From the NCBI GenBank assembly GCA_022701365.1, contig JAKUHH010000177.1, forward strand, positions 248,001-312,000: a stretch of DNA of 64,000 bases, in the 5' to 3' direction. The notes under the pieces are model-generated. The model did not search any database, was not told where the DNA came from, and worked only from the letters and a program-made list of their open reading frames with translations. A program made the position numbers and the translations under genes. The DNA is from Mycocentrospora acerina. Taxonomy: Eukaryota > Ascomycota > Dothideomycetes > Pleosporales. Positions 57,759-64,000 of this stretch are shown in pieces; within the stretch, counting starts at the first letter, position 1, and each line of letters starts with the position of its first letter.

Positions 57759-58862
57759 CTAAGCCTTGAGCTCGGCAATCTTCTTCTGGACGCGCTCCTC
57801 CTTCTCCGCCTTGGTCAGCTTCTGCAGCTTGTACTTGAGCGACTCCTTCTTCCACTCGTCCTTGGACTTCTTGGGGGCGTCACCGTCCTCCTTCTTCCAT
57901 GGGTCCTCACGGATCTGCTTGTGGGCATCCTGGTAGAGCTCCTCGAGACCGTCGGCCTCAATGTCCTCGTCAATGTAGCCGCTGAACTGGGACTTGTAGC
58001 GCTCCTCGTCGTCGTCGGCGAGCGTCTCCATGTACTCGGCAACGTGGCCACCGAAGATGTACTTGCGGAGAGTCTCGGCATCGAGCTCCTTGCCCTCGAT
58101 GTCGTAACCGGGGAAGCGGTTCTCCGAGTGGGGAACGAAGAGGCCTCCGTCAGAGACACCCTTCATGGCACCGAAGACACGGGCACCGGTGGAGGTGCGG
58201 GTGAGACCGACATCCAAGAAGACCTTGAAGGGGCGGCGCTCCTCGCCGTCAATCTCGGCGGCCTCGGTGAGAGTGAACTCACCGTCAGCCTCCTCAACAC
58301 CGAGGAAGTCGCCGTCGAGCTCGAGCTTCTTGAGCGTGCGGCGGGCGAGAAGGAGACCGGTGGCGTAGGCGGCAGACCAGTTGGTGAGGCCGTGGGTGAT
58401 ACCGTAGGGCTTCAGCTCGTGGGCGCTGGAGGGGAATGTCAGTGGGCGTGCGCATGCAGCAGACGCGGCGCAAAACGTACTAGGCGGCCATGAAGACCTT
58501 GTCGCCGCTGATCTCGGAGTGGACAATCTGGGCAATGATGTCCTTGTTCGTGAAACGAACGACCAGACGGTACTTGGGCGCGCCGTACTTGTTCTTGGCC
58601 TGGGTGATCAGACGCTTACGGGCATAGTAGTCGGCTGCTCACAGTCAGCCTTGTCCAGCGGGCAGGTGGGCAGAATACATACTCTTTCCCTCACGGCGAC
58701 GCCTGTACTTGACTTGGAAGCGCGAAAAGTACGCATTGCTCTTCTGGAGTTTGGCCTTTTTTCCCAGAGTCAGCGATTAGCGCTTCAAACCCGCATTCGA
58801 AGCAACTCGCAAAGACTCGGCTCGACGGGCGGGGCATCTCATGGTATACGTACGGTAGGCAT
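57759..58862 (-). CDS. RPL5: 60S ribosomal protein L5 (uL18)
   Basis: Binds 5S rRNA and, with L11, docks it into the 60S central protuberance. Four exons, 58854-58862, 58683-58755, 58481-58634 and 57759-58425, give 300 residues, the family size. The first exon encodes only MPT. The protein continues [73 protein letters not shown], and [25 protein letters not shown], all near-invariant. The C-terminus is Lys/Glu-rich ([23 protein letters not shown]), as in fungi. Codon use is strongly biased to C/G-ending codons, consistent with high expression. Introns near the 5' end are usual for fungal ribosomal-protein genes. Divergent from ARP2. Confidence 0.97.
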
Positions 58863-59515
58863 CTTGACGGTGGCTTTCCTGGTTGATGGTCCTGAGGTTA
58901 GCTGCTCGAGAAGGTATGTGGGAGTGCGGGCGATATTGAATTGTGTGCGGCCTTGGCACGCTAGCGGCGGGCGCAAGTTGGGGCTTGGGTTGGGGAAGGT
59001 GGGTGACCACGCCGTTCAAGATGCGAGTGCAATATGCAATGTGCAACGCAGAAGAGGGAATGGGAGTTTGGAGTGTGGAACTTGGAACTTGGAGCAAGTT
59101 GGCTACGAGGGTTAGATTCCTACCATCCAGGCTGAGTGTCCATCTGAGAGACGGTCTCTTGCATTCTGCTGGCCACAGCTGCGACATCAATGAATGAATG
59201 CTGTTTGCAGCCAGTCCATGAGCAGCACCATGTCAATGACGGGCAGCATCCAAGACGAAAACAACAGCCGTCCAATGCACATTTCATCCTTCTCCTGACT
59301 GTTGTTTCCTCCATTCTTCGCTCCACGACTACTCCTGTCCACGTCCACGTCCACGTCCACGTCCCTCGAGCATCGGATTGCCCTGATTGGGACGGAGCCC
59401 ACGGGCCAGCAACGTCAGCCCCTCCGGCTGCAGGCACCACGCAACATACGAACCACGGTCTGCTCCCCAACACGCCGTTGTCTGCCCAACTTGCACATCT
59501 CGAGCTCTAGACAGC
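58863..59515. promoter_or_regulatory. Divergent promoter region, RPL5 and ARP2
   Basis: 653 bp between the two outward start codons. It includes a CCACGT/GTCCAC hexamer array at about 59337-59364, 150 bp before the ARP2 ATG. No binding site is assigned with confidence. Confidence 0.5.
59337..59364. repeat. (GTCCAC)n hexanucleotide repeat
   Basis: About four and a half tandem hexamers in the ARP2 upstream region. Confidence 0.9.
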
Positions 59516-60978
59516 ATGGCGGAAGTGCCCATTGGTATGCAAACGCTGCTCACCCTCCCCCCAAAGCTCTGCTGACGCGCAGTTCAGTCCTCGACGGCGG
59601 AACCGGCTTCCTCAAGGCGGGCTATGCAGGCCAGGTCCGTCTCCCAGCATCTGCACATGTGCACGCCCGCTGCTACCTTCGCCCAAGCTGACCGCCTCTG
59701 CCAGAACTTCCCCGACCACCAGTACCCGTCAATAGTCGGCCGGCCGATCCTGCGTACCGAGGAGCAGAATGGGGGGGACATCCAGCTCAAGGACATCATG
59801 TGCGGAGACGAGGCCGCGGCCGCGCGCTCCATGCTCCAAATCACCTATCCTGTATGTTATGTGGCTGCACACGGCCTCGTTGAGTGCAGCGTCGACTAAC
59901 GCTGTCCCGCCCTCAACAGATGGAGAATGGTATCGTCAAGCGCTGGGACGACATGCAGCACCTCTGGGACTACACCTTCTACGAGAAGATGAAGCTCGAC
60001 CCCGCCGGCCGCAAGATCCTGCTCACCGAGCCGCCCATGAACCCACTCAAGAACCGCGAGACCATGTGCGAGGTCATGTTTGAGCGCTATGGCTTTGGCG
60101 GCGTCTACGTGGCCATCCAGGCTGTGCTCGCTCTGTACGCCCAGGGCCTGTCGTCTGGCGTCGTCGTCGATTCAGGCGACGGTGTCACGCACATTGTCCC
60201 CGTCTACGAGAGCACAGTCCTCAACCACCTCACTCGCCGTCTGGATGTTGCAGGACGAGACGTCACCCGCAACTTGATCGCGCTGCTGCTACGGAGAGGA
60301 TACGCACTCAACCGAACCGCCGACTTTGAGACGGTACGCCAAATCAAAGAGAAGCTCTGCTACGTTTCGTACGATCTTGAGCTGGACCAGCGCCTCAGCG
60401 AAGACACGACTGTTTTGGTCGAATCGTACACCCTGCCAGACGGTCGCGTCATCCAAATAGGTAGCGAGCGCTTCGAGGCACCCGAATGTCTGTTCCAGCC
60501 ACATCTCGTCGATGTCGAGCAGCCCGGTATTGCAGAATTCCTCTTCAACACGATTCAGGCCGCCGACGTCGATGTCAGGAGCAGTTTGTACAAGGCAATT
60601 GTGTTGAGTGGTGGTAGCAGCATGTACCCGGGTCTGCCCAGTCGGTTGGAGAAGGAGCTCAAGCAACTGTGGCTTACAAAGGTCTTGGGCGGAAACCCTG
60701 AACGACTCAACGTATGTGTGCATCCATTGGCAGCACGGGTCAAATCTAACTTTGGTGTCCTAGAAATTCAAAGTCCGCATCGAAGACCCGCCACGACGAC
60801 GACACATGGTCTTCCTCGGTGGTGCTGTGCTTGCTAACATTGTAAGACGCTCCCTACTTCTGTCCCTCATGCGGATTCTGACTGTGCACAGATGGCCGAC
60901 AAGGAAAACATGTGGATATCAAAGGCGGAGTGGGAGGAGCAAGGCACGCGCGCATTGGAGAAGCTGGGCGCAAGATGA
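59516..60978 (+). CDS. ARP2: Actin-related protein 2 (Arp2/3 complex subunit)
   Basis: With Arp3 it forms the nucleating core of the Arp2/3 complex, which builds branched actin at endocytic patches. Six exons: 59516-59534, 59588-59634, 59705-59851, 59920-60711, 60764-60841, 60892-60978; 389 residues. Conserved blocks are [16 protein letters not shown] (ATP phosphate loop 1), [61 protein letters not shown] (phosphate loop 2), [30 protein letters not shown] and [11 protein letters not shown]. The end is [18 protein letters not shown]. The first exon has only 19 nt and its intron acceptor is the second AG of GCGCAGTTCAG. Length and motifs match Arp2, not Arp3 or conventional actin. Confidence 0.97.
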
Positions 60979-62617
60979 TTCCGAGAAAGAAACCTACTGC
61001 GTCCGCACCCTAAAACAATTGACAATAAAGATGTGGGCGGCCTGCCCAGAACTCCATCTGCCACTATCCCGAAGCCACACGACGTGATTTACCCTTCCTC
61101 AGCCGTACGTAGTCTTTGTCTGAGGTTGTCATGACACCACAAAAGCAGTCTTGACGTGTCTCAATCTGGCAACATCCAGCATCAGGATGGCACGGATAGC
61201 CGACTGCTCCTTCACTCTTGTTCGAGCGACCCTTGTGGCTGCAGCAGAGGACCAAGCATGCGGTGCTACATTGTCTGGCTGCCAAGTACCGTGCGTACCA
61301 AGTTTTATTCCAAGGCGAAACACGGTGAATGTGTCGTGCACAACAGGCACGACGATGATGCAGAAGGAATCGCGGCGCTAAATTTGCTCGCTCCCTTTGT
61401 GCCCGAGGTCCATAATTCTGATTTATCACCATCCGATGTTTTCTGCGGGGGCGCGCACTTGCTCGATGACGGCGCAGTGATGCATGCCGCTCAAATGCCG
61501 TGCGTGTTTGGGCTTAGCGTCATCTAGGGGTTTGCAGTGATAGCGGGTGGCTGGTCTAGGAGCCATCTCACAATATTTGGCGTGAAAAGAGCATCGTATT
61601 CGGGCCAGGTCAATGCTTTCGTCACAAGCGTTGATGGATGGCAATATTTAGCCGTGCTCCAATTTGGCAATCCCTTGGTTTGGGGTTTTGTGCTCCCATT
61701 GGAAGTGCAACTGTGTTGGAATTCACAGCGGAACACAAGCGCACGGCTGAAGAGTTGCGCCATGCAGCTCGCTGTTTGAGCGTGAATGCAGAATCCCATG
61801 CCTAGCGTCTTAATATCACGTGGTGAATGTGCGGAGCCGAATTTGCCGTACAACTTTTGCATTGTTTCGATTCCGTGCGTCATCTCGTCACCCGAGAAGC
61901 GAATGCAAGTTAGACAGTCTTAGCAACAGATAATGGCCCCACCAAAGCGACTGTGCAGTAGATGACGACGGGCTCGGGCGCGGTTACCGCTCGTCGGAGG
62001 CTATGTAAAGGATGGCTTTGTATCTCACGTACGCAGGATTGATCACCACCCTCTTCTTCCACACTCGAGGTAGTCCCTGCTTTTCCTGCCACACAGAAGC
62101 AATCAACTTGATCTTCGCCTACATTAGTCGACACACTTGATCTTCCTTGGGCTTTGTTGGCGGATCCATACCAACGGTACAACACACGCGCACTTGGTCC
62201 TCGTCGTCCACTCATCCACATCGACCCACAGCTAGATAAACATTGCCCCTGATAACGATTTTGTAGCCTGTAACGGACCGCTGGCATTTCCCAGCGCATA
62301 GAATCAAGGGTCCACCACCGTGCATTCTCTCCGCCTCTCAGGGACGGACGGTTGTAGCGGAAGATCAACATCGCACCTTCCTTTCACATCCGCTTGCGCA
62401 CCAAAGACAATTATCCAAGACCAAGCATTCCACCCCTCTTCCTGCCGCAAGAATCTTATATCAATTCTGCCTTTCTCGCCCGGATCTGTGATAATTTCCT
62501 CGCTACTCTTTCCTCGCCATCATACGGCAAAGAGTCGACATCAACACAACGGTTTCGTCTAACCGCACGGTCCGCTTTACAAGAGTCAAACCCGAGCCCC
62601 ACGCAACCATACGTCAT
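60979..62617. other. Intergenic region after ARP2
   Basis: Short frames occur on both strands (up to 153 codons, 61910-62371 minus), but none shows a family motif or a codon pattern like its neighbours. The right end, about 62380-62617, is C/T-rich, as in promoters and leaders of fungal genes. Confidence 0.5.
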
Positions 62618-63256
62618 ATGAAATCGACACCTACTTCGCCTTTGGTTGATTCGACTCATATCCATCTTCACCACAATCTCACTCCCAAAAACATGCCTTT
62701 ACGCCCAGCTGATCGCACCATGCCCGCCGTGAGCTCACCTCTTTCACCCAGGACTGAGCCTTTGGCCATTCCCTCCCAAAGCCATCGTCGCCCAGCTCTC
62801 AGTCCCCGTCACTCCACCAATGCCAGCCCTGCCAGCCATCTCAGGCTGCCCTCGCTGCCACGCTTCCATCCCGCAAACTTTGCATCCCCAAACTCCAGTG
62901 CCGCAGCAACACCTGTCACGGGACCCAATAGCCCCCACAACCCAATGTCGCCTCGCCTCAACAACAATCGACAGTACGAAGTCCAGAGGCAAATGTATCA
63001 CTACCAGCAACAGCTCATTGCCAACACAAACCGGCAAGTCCGAGGCCCCGGCGCGAAGCCCACGAGCCCACGTCTGGAACCCATGGCCAGTCCTGGCGCT
63101 GTGACACCCCTCGAGCTCGAGGGTGCCGACAGCTACCTCACTGCCGGTCTTCGTTCCGGCGATGCAGCATCGCACGTTGAGATGTTGATCCGTGAGGAAG
63201 CTAAGCGTCGTGGAGAGTATGCCCACGGACGCACGACGTCTGTTGGACGCAGTTGA
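62618..63256 (+). CDS. Short Ser/Pro-rich protein, fungal-specific, function unknown
   Basis: 212 residues, single exon; the alternative ATG at 62693 (MPLRPADRTM) gives 187. It is disordered and rich in Ser-Pro and Pro-Arg (PLSPRTEP, ALSPRHS, NPMSPRLN, PTSPRLEPM, GAVTPLELEG), with seven or so SP/TP sites that proline-directed kinases could phosphorylate. A Gln/Tyr-rich helix, YEVQRQMYHYQQQLIANTNRQ, lies in the middle. The C-terminus HVEMLIREEAKRRGEYAHGR is helical and looks conserved. I do not know a family name. The coding status rests on the coherent composition, absence of stop codons and C-terminal conservation-like signature, so it is moderate. Confidence 0.65.
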   Translation: MKSTPTSPLVDSTHIHLHHNLTPKNMPLRPADRTMPAVSSPLSPRTEPLAIPSQSHRRPALSPRHSTNASPASHLRLPSLPRFHPANFASPNSSAAATPVTGPNSPHNPMSPRLNNNRQYEVQRQMYHYQQQLIANTNRQVRGPGAKPTSPRLEPMASPGAVTPLELEGADSYLTAGLRSGDAASHVEMLIREEAKRRGEYAHGRTTSVGRS

Positions 63257-64000
63257 CTCACCGGCTCAGAACTCACCACCGCACCATGGAGAGCTACTGT
63301 CATATGAGACGTAGGGTCATGCGACAGTGTCGTCATCAACATTATCCTTCTCAAAATCCTTGTCACAACCAAACAATATCCCTTACTTCGGCGTTACGGT
63401 ATCCAGGAAACGGAGCATCATCGGCGTTATATATCAGCATACCCACCTTGAAATCAGATAGAACAGGCTTCTTGAAATCTGGCCGGAACAACCAGGCACC
63501 ACATCGCCATTCCCGCCTCTCCGTTGGTACTACCTCGACACACACCCATATCTCTCTCACGAGAACCACGCCTCAAACGACCAATCACTGGGGATGTTTT
63601 TGATTTATGAATTCCCTACCTTCGCTTCTCCATCAGCGATCACGTCCAAGTGCTGGAGTGTGGTCCTTTCAATCGCTTGCATCGATACCAAAAAATCAGA
63701 TGGTCTTGAACTTTTTCTTTTGTAGGCGCTTGTTGTATCCTCCCCCACTTCCCGTTGATAAATAGCATCGCATAGACTGGTGTTCCGCCACTCTGTTCAA
63801 TTGGCGTTGAGCGGAGAAAAAATCCAAAAGGATTTCTTTTTATCAATTCTACATGAGCATATTAAAACAAATGAAATCTGGAAAACACACTCTGCTTCCT
63901 TTGTCACCTTTGATGTCTGAACATTTAGTGCTGGGGATGGCCCATACTCTGACCCCCCCCCCCTCCCACCTCCCGTCTCCATTTCTCCACATCCTTCCCA
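63257..64000. other. Intergenic region to the window edge
   Basis: Probably the 3' UTR of the Ser/Pro-rich gene and spacer. A T/C-rich stretch and an 11-base C run are near 63950. No gene seen. Confidence 0.5.

Noticed and set aside
61156..61527. 123-codon plus-strand frame after ARP2
   Set aside because: Composition is erratic, another frame of similar size overlaps it, and no family is recognised.
61910..62371. 153-codon minus-strand frame
   Set aside because: No motif; lies in a likely promoter region of the next gene.

Overview
The window is nuclear DNA of a filamentous ascomycete (Pezizomycotina). Gene style and protein sequences suggest a Dothideomycete, perhaps Pleosporales, but that placement is inference. 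The genes are intron-poor to moderately split. Introns are mostly 46-86 nt, with GTAAGT-like donors, CTRAC-like branch sites and YAG acceptors. I joined exons by hand so that reading phase and family-conserved residues are preserved. The recognisable genes are mostly housekeeping and developmental; I see no intact transposon, CRISPR array or secondary-metabolite cluster.

Layout from left to right. 1-5.4 kb has no convincing gene and lies upstream of an NsdD-type GATA factor (5.4-7.0 kb). Next come glutamate-cysteine ligase (8.8-11.1), the Ste2-type pheromone receptor (11.6-12.8, minus) and a tandem-BRCT protein (13.6-15.5). A tract rich in simple repeats (16.1-17.35) holds an intron-containing tRNA-Asn. 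The rRNA methyltransferase Spb1 (17.4-20.0, minus) is divergent from a large alpha/beta-hydrolase-like protein (20.4-23.5). Then come RPA subunit 3 (24.2-25.1, minus, with an assembly gap in intron 1), an arrestin-like protein (25.8-27.2, minus) and a FAM32A-like protein (28.1-28.5). About 3 kb without genes precedes an amino-acid permease (31.5-33.4). A Zn2Cys6 factor (34.1-36.5) and a single-BRCT protein (37.3-38.9, minus) follow. Elongator subunit Elp2 (39.3-41.7, minus) is head-to-head with Urm1 (41.9-42.4). After these are tyrosyl-DNA phosphodiesterase Tdp1 (43.4-45.1), an F-box-like protein (45.4-47.3), an unknown membrane protein (49.5-51.6), a second assembly gap (52.3-52.5) and a 1.2-kilo-residue LRR protein (52.6-56.6, minus). 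Ribosomal protein L5 (57.8-58.9, minus) is divergent from Arp2 (59.5-61.0). A short Ser/Pro-rich protein (62.6-63.3) ends the gene list.

Functional themes. Elp2 and Urm1 serve the two arms (mcm5 side chain and s2 thiolation) of the same wobble-uridine tRNA modification, and their start codons are only 213 bp apart. NsdD and Ste2 both act in sexual development. RPA3, Tdp1 and two BRCT proteins belong, or probably belong, to genome maintenance. Spb1 and RPL5 serve the large ribosomal subunit.

The most notable things to check are the ELP2/URM1 shared promoter, the repeat-swollen introns of RPA3, the uncharacterised membrane protein and the two orphan BRCT proteins. I did not find a clear new multi-gene system.
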